Shown: positions 36,521 to 50,000 of the stretch, piece by piece | Layout of the letters: each line of letters opens with the position of its first letter | Position numbering within the stretch: position 1 is the first letter of the stretch | Assembly (NCBI RefSeq): GCF_041146395.1 | Contig: NC_090986.1 | Coordinates: 43,560,001 to 43,624,000, forward strand | DNA length: 64,000 nucleotides | Source of the DNA: Eulemur rufifrons | Lineage: Eukaryota; Chordata; Mammalia; Primates; Lemuridae | Direction: 5' to 3' | Translations under genes and position numbers: made by a program | The notes under the pieces: generated by a model | The model's database searches: none | Told to the model about the DNA's origin: nothing | Seen by the model: only the letters and a program-made list of their open reading frames with translations

Positions 36521-37470
36521 GACCAATGTCCTTAAGTGTTTCCCCAATGTTTTCTTTTTTAATAGTTTCAGGTCTTAGATTTAAGTCTTTAGTGTATTTT
36601 GATTTGATTTTTGTATATGGAGAGAAGTAAGGGTCTAGTTTCATTCTTCTGTATATGGGTATCCAGTTTCCGAGCACCATTTATTGAAGAGACTGTGCTT
36701 TCCCTACTGTATGTTCCTGACACGTTTGTCAAAGATAAGTTCACTGTAGATGTGTGGATTTATTTCTGGGTTCTCTATTCTGTTCCGTTAGTCTGTGTGT
36801 CTGTTTCTATGCCAGTACCATGCTGTTTTGGTTACTACAGCTCTATAGTATAATTTGAAGTCAAGTACTGTGAGTCTTCCCATTTTGTTCTTTTTGCTAG
36901 GGATGGCTTTGGCTATTCTGGGTCTTTTGTGGTTTCATATAAATTTTAAGATTATTTTTTCTATTTCTGTGAAGAATGTCAGTGGTATTTTGATGGGGAT
37001 TGCATCGAATCTATCAATTGCTTTGGGTAGTACAGACATTTTAACAACATTGATTCTTCTAACCCATGAACATTTCTCTGCTCTTGATCCATTTATTCCA
37101 TATGACTGAACATTTTAGAAAATTAAAGAAAAACTGTATCTTTACTGTCTCTTTTTCTGTGCTTGAAACTAATCAGTTTTTATGAAGCTGTCTGAAATAA
37201 GGGACACAACTGCTGTGGAACTGAATAACTTAAATGTTTAGAGTTTAAAACTTTTTTTCCGTAGTAAAGGGTACATAAGCCTTCCATTATTAGAAGAAAA
37301 GCATATGGATATTTTATATTGCTTCTGGGTTAAGAAGACAGTCATTTTTATTCTATTCCATTTCATTCTATTTGTGATAATTTATGTTCTAAAGTATTTA
37401 ATGCACTTAAAGCCTATTTTATTAGTCACAGAAATAAATGTATTAGGTAATGTTATGTTTTTGAATTAGG

Positions 37471-37699
37471 AAGTGCTCAACTGAGTCAGGCATAGTGGCA
37501 CATACCTGTAGTGCCAGCTACTAGGGAGGCTGAGGCAGGAGGATCATTTGAGCGTAGGAGTTCAAGGCTGCAGTGAGCTACGAATTCCACCACTGCACTG
37601 TAGCCTGGGCGACAGAGCAAGACCTTGTCTCAAAAAAAGAAATAAATTTTTTAAAAAATAAACACTAAAAACCAGGTTAGAAAAAAAAAGTGCTCAACT
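37471..37699 (+). repeat. Free right Alu monomer with target duplication
   Basis: Right-arm Alu and A-rich tail (37483-37687) flanked by perfect AAGTGCTCAACT at 37471-37482 and 37688-37699. Confidence 0.85.
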
Positions 37700-37763
37700 A
37701 TAAAATGAGAAAAATAAAATAATAAAGCCCAGAAGAAAAAATAATGTATCAAGAGTTAATTTA

Positions 37764-38132
<369 letters not shown>

Positions 38133-38629
38133 GGAAGATTTTTCTAAATCATAGATATCCTCCTTAAACATAAAGGAAGCACAGCACACATACAGCACAA
38201 AAACTAAAACGAATGGCTAAATTTAGGCTACCTTTGGGATTTATGGACTGAGGAGAATAAAATGTATGTTTTTATCCATCTATTTAGAAGTGTTTATCTT
38301 GATGCTGTTATGCCAACACAGTAGCTTTTAAGTTATTTCTCAACTTAATCATTTGTGAAGGCAGTAAGTGAAATACCTTTCTGCAGGTATTGCAAAAATT
38401 AATTATGATCAAAATAGCCAATACTTAAAAACTTTGCCAGTGATGTACAATTTTATGATAAAGGGGGGTGAGGGAAAAATAATTTTATGATAAATATTGC
38501 TGTGATTGTATTAAGTGAAAAATAAAACTATTCTCTGCCTCACATGAAAGAATCAAATATTTTACATGGGTTTATCAAAAAGCAAAGCTCATCTCTCTGG
38601 TCACTTGAAATTTTTTGAATTATACTTTA

Positions 38630-38974
38630 TTTATTTATTTTTTATTTTTTTTTCTTCTAGACAGAATCTCACTCTTTTGCCTGGGCTAGAGTGCCTCAGC
38701 ATCAGCCTAGCTCACAGCAACCTCAAACTCCTGGGCTCAAGCGATCCTCCTGCCTCAGCCTCCCGAATAGCTGGGACTACAGGCATGCGCCACCATGCCC
38801 GGCTAATTTTTTCTATATATATTTTTAGTTGTCCATATAATGTCTTTCTATTTTAGTAGAGACGGGGTTCTCGCTCCTGCTCAGGCTGGTGTCGAACTCC
38901 TGAGCTAAAATGATCCGCCTGCCTCAGCCTCCCAGAGTGCTAGGATTACAGGCATGAGCCACCACGCCACACCT
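38630..38974 (-). repeat. Lemur-type Alu
   Basis: Antisense dimer with linker ATATATTTTTAGTTGTCC and lemur right arm. The T-rich start carries TTTA repeats. No clear flanking duplication. Confidence 0.9.
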
Positions 38975-40133
38975 AAGGAGCAGGAATTTCTGAGATAAGT
39001 ACAGAATGGAAAGAGAAGATAGTTTAGGGAGTAAAAAAAGCTCTGATGTTTTATCATCAGGTAGAAGAGGAGGAAATGATGAGAGTATGGTATGGCAGAA
39101 GACATGGGGAAATAGGGAGAGAAGGTGTCAGGTATGCTGATGGCCAGCCAGTAAGTCATACTCTGTTTAACCTGTAGAGTAATATGTACACATTAAGATC
39201 TATACACTAGTAAATATGGGCATACTCCTGAAAGATATATCACCTTTAATGCACTAATAAAATTAAGTTTCTGAGCCTGTAAAGCTGAGGACTGGACTAG
39301 GGGGGTTCAGTAAATCTACCAAAATAAATGATACCGTGTGAGGACTCGGTGCTAGCTTTGGTGACTTCTAAGCCTTAGGATGTCTTTCTTTGAAACATTT
39401 ATAGTATGCATTAAATTTTAAAATGAGTTACATTAAACCTTTTTTGCATATCATCCACCTACCCAATATCAGTGGGAAAGTTATAATAACCCCCGTTTTT
39501 ACCCTGTAAGATTAAGGGGAAAGAAATTCCCACCATCAATTTTACTTGAGAACATTTTAGATACAAGCAGCATTTTCTTAATTTTAATAAAATTGAAGTG
39601 TTTTTTCAAAGAATTAAGTGGAAATTCTTACTTTTGTTAAACCTAAATGACCCAAAGAAGCCTACCATAAAGCTGTGAGCAAGGGCTTTATAATGTAGTA
39701 GCCATTCTGTCTGTCTCAGCATCTTTGTAAGAAAGGAAACCTGGCTCATTTAACCTCCCCTAAATGTGGGAATCTTTCTTAAAATTCCTGATTGATGATT
39801 ATCTAACAACTGCATGTACAATATACATAGTGAATTTGGAATGCTCTGGGTCCTAGATGATATTTCTTTTTTTTTTTTTTTAGAAATTTCTACATTGAGG
39901 ACAGTAATAATAAACTCTTTCTTTTGGTGTTTGAGATAGCAGAGAGCACTTTTCAGGGTCTTTTGAGAGAAGGATGAAGATAAACAACTCATAGATTGAA
40001 TGCCTTACACACTTTTAAGTTTTTCTTGTTTGTTGAATGAAAGAATGTACGAATCAATAAAAATGAATACATGCTATTTAGTTGGTTCTGAAAAGTTGAC
40101 TATATCCTACTAATCTAGTAAGAACTACTAGAA

Positions 40134-40297
40134 GAGTCAAGAAATTGTTTTAAAAAATATATTTATTTATTTTTGAGATGGGGTCTTGCTGTGTTGCCTA
40201 GGCTGGTCTCCAACTCCTGGGCTCAAGCAATCCTCCCGCCTCAGCCTCTAGAGTAGCTATGATTGCAGGTGTGCCCTGGTGAGTCATGGAATTCTTT
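40134..40297 (-). repeat. Alu left monomer with decayed target duplication
   Basis: A single-arm antisense Alu (40151-40280) flanked by GAGTCAAGAAATTGTTT and GAGTCATGGAATTCTTT. Confidence 0.75.
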
Positions 40298-40599
40298 AGA
40301 AATAGATTTGATATCCATGAACTTGTCTTGAACAAAAATAAAACTACACCCCAGCTCCCCGGCGACTAGACTAGCGTAAGCCACTCCATCGCGCTCCGAG
40401 GGCTGAGGCCAGGGTTAAAATATTAAAACAGGAACAATAGCAACAACAAAGAAAAAAACTATGCTAAGTCCCATAGGTACCCCTGCTCCCGCCCCAAAGA
40501 AAAGCTGCTAGATCAAGATTTTTTTCCCTCCTCCTTTGCACTGCACTGAGGGTGGGAGGCGAGGATGGGCCAAAGTGTGAGCAGCAGCGCAGTGTACTA

Positions 40600-40805
40600 T
40601 AAAGAGCAGAGCCGCCGGAATCAGACAGACTTGTGGCAAATCCACTTCTGTTTATTGTGTCTGATCTTGTGCCATTATGTTACTTTTTCTGAGTCTCAGT
40701 TTTTTTCTTTTCAAAAATGATGATAATGCTTACTTGGCAGAGTTACTGTGAAGAGTAAATAAATTAATGAGTAGAAAGCATGTAACACAGTAACTGATAG
40801 AATGA
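40600..40805 (+). repeat. MIR SINE
   Basis: GAATCAGACAGACTTGTGGC, TTTTCTGAGTCTCAGTTTTT, GCAGAGTTACTGTGAAGAG and AAAGCATGTAACACAGTAAC follow the MIR order. Confidence 0.7.
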
Positions 40806-40925
40806 GCTTGATAATGGTAGCTATTACTCTTACATTTGGGCAATGTTTCATAAAACATTTATCAAGAAAAATAAAATTGTTAGGCTTAATTTTAATTTAC
40901 TTTCATCTTTATTATTTTAGTTACT

Positions 40926-41032
40926 TAGTGACGGGGGTCTCCCTATATTGCCCAGGCTGGTCTGGAACTTCTGGCCTCAAGGGATCTTCCCAAATAGCTG
41001 GGATTACAGGCATGAGCCACTGCACCCTCTAT
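40926..41032 (-). repeat. Alu left-monomer fragment
   Basis: GGGGGTCTCCCTATATTGCCC to GCTGGGATTACAGGCATGAG; a short antisense left-arm remnant with a deletion. Confidence 0.75.
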
Positions 41033-41140
41033 TTATTTTTAAATAAGAAAATGCCATGATCAGGAGAGGATAAGGTAAGGGTTAAGAGGTAAGAAGATTC
41101 ACAATAGCTAAGAGGCGGAAACAACCCAAATGTCCATAAA

Positions 41141-41586
<446 letters not shown>

Positions 41587-42009
41587 TGACAAGAAAAAAA
41601 AAAGAAAATCCTACTGATTTTTTTTCTCACTGACCAGAAATGTGGCCCATACTGCATCTGGACCAGCAATGTGATGACCAATGTGGCAACAGTTTCCACC
41701 AAATTTTTACTTTACCAACAGAATTACAGACTTTCTGCCAGATTTTATTGATTAATGATAATATGAAATGTATGACAAATAGAGAAAGAATCAGCAATCC
41801 ACATCCACCTACATGATTTCTGACCATTATTGGACAGTTGACCCTGTAGTAGATTCCACAAATGATTCTTTATTTTTAAAAATGTAAGGTGTCTTGGTAT
41901 ATGTATTATGACATTTAAAGTCAATTTAGGCATTTTAGAAAGTATAATCACCAAAATATTTATAAGCCACACATTTGAAATGCATTGAACCTTTATGAAA
42001 ACTCCAAAA

Positions 42010-42256
42010 TGTAAACCATAGAATACGTATTTATTCTGTAACAAAATAGAAAAAAACAAAAATAAAGTATATTATTGTTTGTAGTTCATACATTTTGATT
42101 ATGCTGAAACTTGTAAATTTAACATTAGTTAAAATAAACGTTAAATTAGTTATATAAAAAACGCCAAGTACATGATTAAGATAAACTTTTTTTTCCATCA
42201 GAAAAAAAACTGCTGGAGTAAATAGTGACATAGCAGGTACTTCCCCATCCAGAACA
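42010..42256 (-). terminator. PIBF1: PIBF1 3' UTR and predicted poly-A signal
   Basis: The first AATAAA after the stop on the minus strand is at 42030-42035 (CAGAATAAATACG), about 220 nt downstream, so cleavage is expected near 42005-42020. Further AATAAA hexamers at 41869-41874 and 41744-41749 could give longer 3' ends. The choice of site is an inference. Confidence 0.5.
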
Positions 42257-42307
42257 CTAGGTCTTCATCTTTTGTTTCTTAGACCACTCAGGTGCTTCTT
42301 TTTTAGT
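42257..42307 (-). CDS. PIBF1: PIBF1 terminal coding exon
   Basis: A 51-nt coding segment with 16 residues, TKKEAPEWSKKQKMKT, followed by TAG (42257-42259). The acceptor CTCCCAG lies at 42308-42314, behind a long pyrimidine tract (the A/G-rich stretch at 42310-42348 on plus). The join to PKPTLF of the previous exon is in phase 0 and gives the PIBF1 C-terminus. The segment is basic and lysine-rich. It was found by exon-by-exon reading because it is far too short to appear as an ORF. Confidence 0.96.
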   Translation of the reverse strand, partial: TKKEAPEWSKKQKMKT

Positions 42308-42659
42308 CTGGGAGAAAAAAAAAAAAAAAAGAAGAAAAGAAAAAAAATCAAATAAAATGCTTATGAGAGGCAATTCAGACAGCTATATACATTGGGGCTT
42401 TTTATGTAAACTACAGTAAATAATTGCTTTTCTTAATTCAGAAGGCTACTCAAGGGCAAATGTTTTGTCTTTTGTCTGAAATAATCTCCCACCTGGTATA
42501 TAGGTAGAAAAAACACACATTTGTGTTTTCTGGCTCAAAGCCTATATTTAACCTATTCTACAAGTGACTATTTTATGAATTGATTCTATTTCCAAAGAGA
42601 ATTATAAAAAACCAAGGACATAATTTCTCATCTGTATAGATATGGATACTCATTCACTC

Positions 42660-43034
<375 letters not shown>

Positions 43035-43741
43035 TAAGATATTAGGTCCAAATTGTTGGGTTTTTGTGTTTTGGATCTTATGAATTGCTAAGTATTTACC
43101 AGAGTACTTCTTAAGTTTATTGCTCAATCATTTCAGCCTAAAAAGAGCCAGGCTGTAAGGAGCAGTAAGAAAAAGGCAGGGCAGGCGCACTGCTACAGAA
43201 TAAAACATTCAGAACTCCTTATATAAAGCACTGATTCCAATCAAAACATCCTCTTTTATACAATACACTACAATAAATCAAATATGCAGTTTATTCCTTT
43301 ACTACTTATATCTGCTTAAAACTATAAAGTACTATATTCCCAAATATGATGTACATAGGCATATAAATAAGTATGGTAGCTTATTGCTTCATATGCCATA
43401 GCTAATGCACAGAATGTTAGAGACATCAATGATCAGCTCCTCCTGACCTTAGCTATGACCATGGCCAGCTTCAACCACCACCAAAATAAGCCAGTGGGCC
43501 CCCTCACCCTCCCTTCCCCCCACCAATCTGTACACCCACCACACTTCTAACAGGAGCTACAGATACCTTCACCTAAACCAGAAATGCTAGATGCCTCTTC
43601 AGCTTCCCTCCTTTTATCTGTCACATACATTTTAAACAGTCCTTAACTTTTATTGAAATATCTTTTTAGCCTCTGCTCTGTATCTTGGCCTCACTGGAGC
43701 TTACCTTGAGCTGTTATCATTTCTGGCTTGGTCCCTGCAAA

Positions 43742-43795
43742 AATTTCCTATTCTGCTCTGTCTAAAAAAAAAAAAAAAAAGAATTTCCTATTCTG
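43742..43795 (+). mobile_element. Minimal retro-insertion: 8 nt plus poly-A inside a target duplication
   Basis: AATTTCCTATTCTG at 43742-43755 is repeated exactly at 43782-43795. Between the copies is only CTCTGTCT, 17 A and a G. CTCTGTCT followed by A matches the 3' end of the Alus in this window (..ACTCTGTCTCAAAA). This looks like an Alu insertion truncated almost at its tail. Confidence 0.75.
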
Positions 43796-44051
43796 ATTGT
43801 CTCTCTCCTCTACCTAGTTCCTAGTTCAATTCTTTGTTCATAATCCTTTCAAGCTTATCTATCTAAAATGCAAATACAAATCTGTATTTCAGTAGTTCTT
43901 TCTTCAAAAGAAAGTCCAAAGTCCTTGGTAATAAGGTGAAAGAAACTTCCATGACAAAAATAAGGAAATCACTAGAAAAGGCCAAATGCTGTCTGTCAAG
44001 AGAATTCAAAGGTGGCCAACCCTAACTAAAGCCAAAGAACTCAGAGTATAA

Positions 44052-44266
<215 letters not shown>

Positions 44267-44872
44267 GGTATATGAATTAAATTATTATACTTGACATAAG
44301 TTTAATATCACTTAATTGACCACCTATTCTGTGCCAGTCCTTGTGTTGGGACCTGGGGATATAAAAATGAATCAGATCTTGTGACAGAGGCTGCTGGTTA
44401 CCGACCCTCTATCTATTATATTTCCCTCTTCTTAATAATAGAACCCTGATTTTAGTAGTAGAGCAATGGGCTCATCTCGTTAAAAACGACATTTAACAGT
44501 TTCCCCTGCTGCCGGGTACAGCCATGTGACTAACTGCTGGCCAGTGGGATATAAGATGAAGATGTTGGTTAGCATTTATGGGAAAACTCCTTTAGAAAGG
44601 GAGGTGGTATCTTCTGTTTTCCTTCCTTTTCTCTTGCTTCTTGCTTAGAATGCAGATGTGATGGCTGAGGCTATAGCAACTGTACTATGATTCTAAGAAC
44701 AGAAGCTACACTCCAAGGATGGTTAAAGAGAAAGGCAGAAGGAACCTAGGCTCCTGAACACTTCACAGGGCCATATATTGTCCTGAAATGCTCACCTCCA
44801 GGCCTTTATCTGAGAAAATGAATAATTTGCTAAAACTGCTGAACTTGCAGTGGGACACTATTCCTAAAGATG

Positions 44873-45223
44873 CTGATTTTTTTTTTTTTTTTTTTTTTTG
44901 AGATAGAGTCTCACACTGTTGCCCAGGCTAGAGTGCCATGGCGTCAGCCTAGCTCACAGCAACCTCAAACTCCTGGGCTCAAGCGATCCTCTTGCCTCAG
45001 CCTCCCGAGTTGCTGGGACTACAGGCATGCGCCACCATGCCCAGCTAATTTTTTCTCTATATATTTTTAGTTGTCCATATAATTTCTTCCTATTTTTAGT
45101 AGAGACGGGGTCTCGCTCTTGCTCAGGCTGGTCTCGAACTCCTGACCTCGAGCGATCCTCCAGCCTTGGCCTCCCTGAGTGCTAGGATTACAGGTGTGAG
45201 CCACTGCGCGCGGCCTGATTTTT
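44873..45223 (-). repeat. Lemur-type Alu
   Basis: Full-length antisense dimer starting in T19 and ending GCGCGCGGCC. CTGATTTTT-type flanks on both sides suggest the target duplication. Confidence 0.92.
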
Positions 45224-45834
45224 CTTCTCAAATAATTTCCAGCATTTATCTTACTTCATGTTATATCTTCAGCACACAGAAAGCATGTGGCCAGCAGTAG
45301 GTACTCAATGCCACGTCTCCTTTGATTTTTATGGTTTCAGCAAAGTATGGGACAGTGTTTTGAAGCATAGGTTCCAGCTATTTATTAACTTTGTAAAGCA
45401 GGGCAAATTGATGACTTCTCAGTTACTTCATAAGCAATTTGGGGAGATTAAAAAATAACTATGCTGGATTTTCTGGGTACCCTCTGATCTACTCTCCATC
45501 TTTTTCTAACCTGCTTCTGTGTCTTAGAAAGCTGTCAGCTATAGCTTCTGGTTTCCAATTAGGTTCACCAGTGGGAAACAGTTTCTAAGGTGAGAAGAGA
45601 AAAAGTGTGGATGTTTATTCCTCAGCTCCTTCTTTGTCTAGCAGTGGCTAAACTCTCCTACAGAAGACCACAGTTTCCATAAGAAGGCTCCCTTCCCAGC
45701 CCCTTGAGTGGTTACAGCTTTGTATAGTTCCTAGTCCTAAGATGTTTGTTCATCATCATTTGTTGGTTTCTACAGGCTTGTGAACCATCCCCTCAGAATG
45801 TGTCATGGTTCCTAAAAGGATCTTGACTGATACA

Positions 45835-45930
45835 GTAATATACCTCAAAGGGCTGTTGAGAGAATAAAATGACATAATGTATGTAAAGCACTTAGACCTC
45901 AATATATGCTATTAATAGTATTTCTCACTT
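45835..45930 (+). repeat. MIR SINE fragment
   Basis: CTCAAAGGGCTGTTGAGAG, AATAAAATGACATAATGTATG and AAAGCACTTAGACC match the MIR 3' half. Confidence 0.65.
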
Positions 45931-45949
45931 GATGTTCTCTCTCCCTGAA

Positions 45950-46185
45950 AAGCTCACTCTTGTTTGTTTTTCAGGACTAAGCTCGAAAGTCACCTTCTCT
46001 AGGAAGCCTACTCGGATACCTCAAGCCTCTTTTGGTATTCCTTTTAAGATCTTAAAGCCTTCAATATTTAACTTATTGTATAATTGTTACAATGTTTTAC
46101 TTGAATCAGCCACTCAATGAACTGTTCATTTCTTGAGGGAGGTCATAAAATGATGTTCCATACATGTTGGTTAAATAAACACATT
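45950..46185 (+). repeat. LINE-2 3' fragment
   Basis: AAAGTCACCTTCTCTAGGAAG early and TTCCATACATGTTGG, then TTAAATAAAC, late fit the L2 3' end order. Diverged. Confidence 0.5.
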
Positions 46186-47059
46186 TATTGCTATTCTCAT
46201 TTTTTATAAAAACCAGTTTTGGTGAATACTGATCTGTCATTTTAAACCTAAATGCTTTATATATTAATGAGAGTATCTGGGTAGCTGGTCTCTATATTAC
46301 CTACAGTTTTGACATTGAATACAATCGGATATTGAATTTTTGAATATCTAACTAATATGTCTTAGCCTAAACTTCAGTTTTTAAAGGTAAAACAAAATCT
46401 TAGAACTTTTTTGATTATATGGCTCAAAGTAAACTTCAAAGACTATATTTTAAAATAATTTCTGTGGTATTGTTCACATTTTATCATAAAGTATTTGGAT
46501 GCACTTAATTTTCAATTTCTTTCTATATAATCTTATTTTTCTTCACATACCAAGAGGCAAATAAGCAGAGCAATTAAGAAGTGTGTTTATCAAGTAAAAC
46601 ATGACGGCACTCTTCCAGTTCCCTTATGTGCCTCCTTCACTCTCCTTTCCATGAGTTAGTCAGTATTATCCTGTCTTCTCTTTCTTTTCTCTGTAGAGGT
46701 GTCTCTCACCCAATCTAATTTATCCCTACAGCTGTCATTCTCTCCTCTTTCACCGCCACCTTCACCACCTTATTATAATAATTTCTGCCTCAATCAATTT
46801 AAAAGGATGTTGCCTCTTTCCTTCCATTCCTGTAATTCATCTTTCAGTGCTGGTGTCAAGGTCTGAGAATACAAATATGACCCTCACAGTGTTCCGTACT
46901 TGCCTCCTATTCAGTATTTATCACAGTGTATTATGATACACAGTTTCTATTATTAAACTATGGGGCACTCAGGGGAAGGGACTCAGTGCCTGGAATAAGG
47001 CTTCAATAAAGGAATACTTTTTCAAAAGAGTGTGGCATAGACCCAAACAACAATTCCAT

Positions 47060-47375
47060 AAGAGGAACTGAATTCAATGTAGATGAACCTTGAGGACATC
47101 ATGCTAAGTGAAATAAGTCAGTCCCAAAAGGTAGCTAAAGGTATCTGAAGTAGTCAAACTCTCACAGACAGAAAGTAGATGGTGGTTACCAGGGGCTGGG
47201 GAGAGGGGGAAAAGGGGAGTTGCCTAATGGGTATGGAGCTTCAGTTTGGCAAGACGGAAAAAGTTCTGGAGATCTATCTCACAACACCTAATACAGTTAG
47301 CACTACTGAATTGTACACTTAAAAATGGGTAAGATGGTAATGTTTATGTGGTTTTTACCACAATAAAAACAAAAC
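47060..47375 (+). repeat. Old L1 3' end
   Basis: AAGTGAAATAAGTCAGTCCC, GGTGGTTACCAGGGGCTGGG, GAATTGTACACTTAAAAATG and TTTTACCACAATAAAAAC follow the 3' end of old L1M elements. A 24-base T run on plus (about 47390-47413) follows. Confidence 0.7.
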
Positions 47376-47486
47376 CAAAAAACCAAGATTTTTTTTTTTT
47401 TTTTTTTTTTAAAGCTTTGAGAAATGGCAGCAATACTGGAAAAGCATTGTTTCCAATGTTAGCTATTTGGACTTTGCTGTCCATCG

Positions 47487-47625
47487 TTTTTTCTTTTTAG
47501 ACGGGGACTTGCTCTGTTGCACAGGCTGGAGTGCAGTGAGGCGATCGCAGCTCACTGCAGCCTTGAACTCCTGGGCTCCAGTGATCACTCCTGTCTCAAC
47601 CTCCTGAGTAGCTGAGACTATAGGC
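47487..47625 (-). repeat. Alu right-monomer fragment
   Basis: TTTTTAGACGGGGACTTGCTC to GTAGCTGAGACTATAGGC; antisense, truncated, older type. Confidence 0.78.
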
Positions 47626-47759
47626 TGTATTCCATCTTAAATAGGAAAAATGAAAAAAAAAAAAATCTAATCTTTTATGTATTTAATAGCAAAGTAGGTT
47701 TCCATCAGAATTTATTTTTACTTGGGTAAAAAGACAATTGAAATTTCCTTAATATTATA

Positions 47760-48420
47760 AAATGATGATAGCTTCTAGAAAAACCCAGCTGCTCAAAAAC
47801 CTTGAGCATGTGCTCTTGTACCTTTTAGGTCTTAAGTTACACCTTCTCAGGGAAGCCATCACTCCCCTCCTTATTTTATTTTTCTCCATAGCATTTGTCA
47901 CGTTTTTTTTTTTTTTGTTGTTGAGAAAGAGTCTCACTTTGTTGCCCAGGCTAGACTGAGTGCCGTGGCGTCAGCTTAGCTCACAGCAACCTCAGACTCC
48001 TCGGCTTAAGCGATCCTACTGCCTCAGCCTCCCGAGTAGCTGGGACTATAGGCATGCGCCACTATGCCCGGCTAATTTTTTTCTATATAGATTTTTAGTT
48101 GTCCATATAATGTCGTTCTATTTTTAGTAGAGACGGGGTCTCGCTCAGGCTGGTCTCGAACTCCTGACCTTGAGCAATCCACCCGCCTCGGCCTCCCAGA
48201 GTGCTAGGATTACAGGCGTGAGCCACCGCGCCCGGCCAGCATTTGTCATGTTTTCACATCCTGTATAATTTATTTTTTTGTTTGTTGGTTGGTTTATAGC
48301 CTATCTCCATCTAAGAATGTGAGCTCCATGAAGGCAGGAATTTTTATATCTCTACTGCCTAGAATAGTATTGGACACAGTAAGTGCTCAATAAACATTTT
48401 TTGAATGAATGAATCAATGC
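47760..48420 (+). repeat. LINE-2 3' end split by a lemur-type Alu
   Basis: The left half (ACACCTTCTCAGGGAAGCC, CTCCATAGCATTTGTCAC) and right half (AAGAATGTGAGCTCCATGAAG, ACAGTAAGTGCTCAATAAAC, and tail TGAATGAATGAA) form one L2 3' end. The antisense Alu occupies about 47906-48237. Its target duplication is AGCATTTGTCACG (from 47890) and AGCATTTGTCATG (from 48238), itself L2 sequence. Confidence 0.85.
47906..48237 (-). repeat. Lemur-type Alu inside L2
   Basis: Full-length antisense dimer ending GCGCCCGGCC, with the lemur right arm (GTGCCGTGGCGTCAGC). Inserted in the L2 described above. Confidence 0.92.
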
Positions 48421-49035
48421 TGTTTGGGTCTACTGTGACAGAAGCCTCTCAGTTCTATTTAAGTGTGGACATAAAATCTCACGTGAGTCTATATTCAAGC
48501 ATTTCCCCTATGCAATATGAAAGAAAATTCTACTACAGTAATGCAATAATATGATTTCAATTAATCAGGCAACAATACCCTTTATAAGCATGGTGGATAA
48601 TTGATGTAGTATTTATGATTCTAAGCAATAGCCCAATTATTGAATGGAAGTGGAAATAACCGTAAGGCATGGCAAGAGCATACTCTGCAGTATGAACTCA
48701 AACTCACTCATTCAAGGATATGATCAATTCTTCTATTGGTGAACTTGTGCCCTTGATCATAGTATTGTCTGAAATTCAGGTTTTCTGTTAGAATAGCATA
48801 TGTCACAGTGATTTATCATCTACATCACTAAGTTTCATAACTACCAAAATTTGTATAAATTCCAAGTAGATAATAATAATATTATTTCTGAAAGGTGGTT
48901 TGATTCTTATGAAATGTATATTCCTTATTTTCAGATATTTTAGTAACATGCTAGCTATTAGTGATAGCCCTAAGTTCCGGACACTGGAAGTTTCTAAGCC
49001 TTTACCAACTCCTGACTAGTACTGAGCGACTTGCA

Positions 49036-49236
49036 TAAAATTGATCACAGATCTGCAAACTATGGTCCATGGTCTGTTTTTGAATGTACTGCGGCTATCA
49101 ATGGTTTTGACGTTTTTAAAAAGAAGATAAAAACAAAACAAACAAAGACTATGCAATAGAGAGAGTATGGGGCTTACAAAGCCTAAAATATTTACTATCA
49201 TGCCCTTTGAGAGAAGAGTTTACTGACTCTTAATAG
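49036..49236 (+). repeat. hAT-type DNA transposon remnant
   Basis: TCTGCAAACTATGGTCCATGG, TCAATGGTTTTGACGTTTTT and AAAGCCTAAAATATTTACTA, then AGAGTTTACTGACTCT, match the common mammalian hAT-Charlie type element that begins GCAAACTATGGCC. The middle is deleted. Confidence 0.65.
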
Positions 49237-49261
49237 ATGGCTACTAAATAAAATGGGTACT

Positions 49262-49345
49262 GAGGCCAGGAGTTCGAGATCAGCCTGGGCAACACAGTGA
49301 GACCCTGTCTCTACAAAAAATTTATTAAATTTTTTTTTTTTTTTT
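49262..49345 (+). repeat. Partial Alu left arm
   Basis: GAGGCCAGGAGTTCGAGATCA through GAGACCCTGTCTCTAC; a remnant followed by AT-rich sequence and a T run. Confidence 0.75.
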
Positions 49346-49639
49346 TTTACAATTTAAAAAAATAAAATGGGCATGACAAAATAATTCAGATATATAATTT
49401 ACTGCTTTTTATTTTGGTAATTTCACTCTTAGCTGTTTGAACAATTGCGTTTCTTCTATACTACCATCTTAATAAAGTTATCCTTCGTATCCATAAGATA
49501 GTGCTTTACGTAACAAAATTTGAAATGCTTCTCCAGTTATTAACAGAATTAACCTTTAAACTGAGGAGGGCCCTTATTTTAAATTTTTAAAATAAATAAA
49601 CATATATATAAATGAAATAACATGTGTATAAAGCCCTTT

Positions 49640-49671
49640 TCATATGTGTATATATATATATGTGTGTGTGT
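49640..49671 (+). repeat. (TA)n(TG)n microsatellite
   Basis: A short run of ATATATATAT followed by GTGTGTGTGTG in the PIBF1 intron. Confidence 0.85.
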
Positions 49672-49697
49672 GACATAGAGATTACACAAAGGAAAGC

Positions 49698-50000
49698 TTT
49701 TTTTTTTTTTTTTTTTTTTTAAAGAGACAGAGTCTTACTCTGTCACCCAGGCTGTAGTACAGTGGTGTGAACTTTGAACTCCTGGGCTCAAGAGATCCTT
49801 CTGCCTGATCCTCCATGGTAGCTAGGACTACAGGCACATGCCACTATGCTAATTTTTTTACTTTTAAATTTTTTTTGTAGAGATGAGGTCTTGCTATGTT
49901 GCTGCGGTTGGTCTTGAACTCCTGGGCTTAAGTAGTCCTCCTGTCTCGGCCTCCCAGAGTGCTGGTTGGGATTACAGGCTTTAGCCACCACACTTGGCCT
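49698..50000 (-). repeat. Older Alu
   Basis: Antisense dimer with several deletions and a T26 start. Flanks ACAAAGGAAAGC and ACAAGGTAACC look like a decayed duplication. Confidence 0.85.

Larger units (their letters stand above)
35395..37095 (-). mobile_element. LINE-1, 5'-truncated, antisense, with ORF2 remnant
   Basis: Read on the minus strand, about 37095-35780 is the C-terminal part of L1 ORF2 and about 35780-35395 the 3' UTR. A 106-residue open piece at 35919-36239 contains [19 protein letters not shown], as in L1 ORF2. Stops, the 5' truncation and an inserted element at 36301-36504 make it inactive. Confidence 0.88.

Noticed and set aside
36855..37109. Open frames of 80-123 codons on plus at 35.6-37.1 kb
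   Set aside because: They lie antisense to L1 ORF2 and its 3' UTR; no independent gene is supported.
44370..44830. Possible old transposon or LTR (CATGTGACTAACTGCTGGCC region)
   Set aside because: It seems familiar as an old mammalian repeat, but I could not place the family or its ends well enough to list it.
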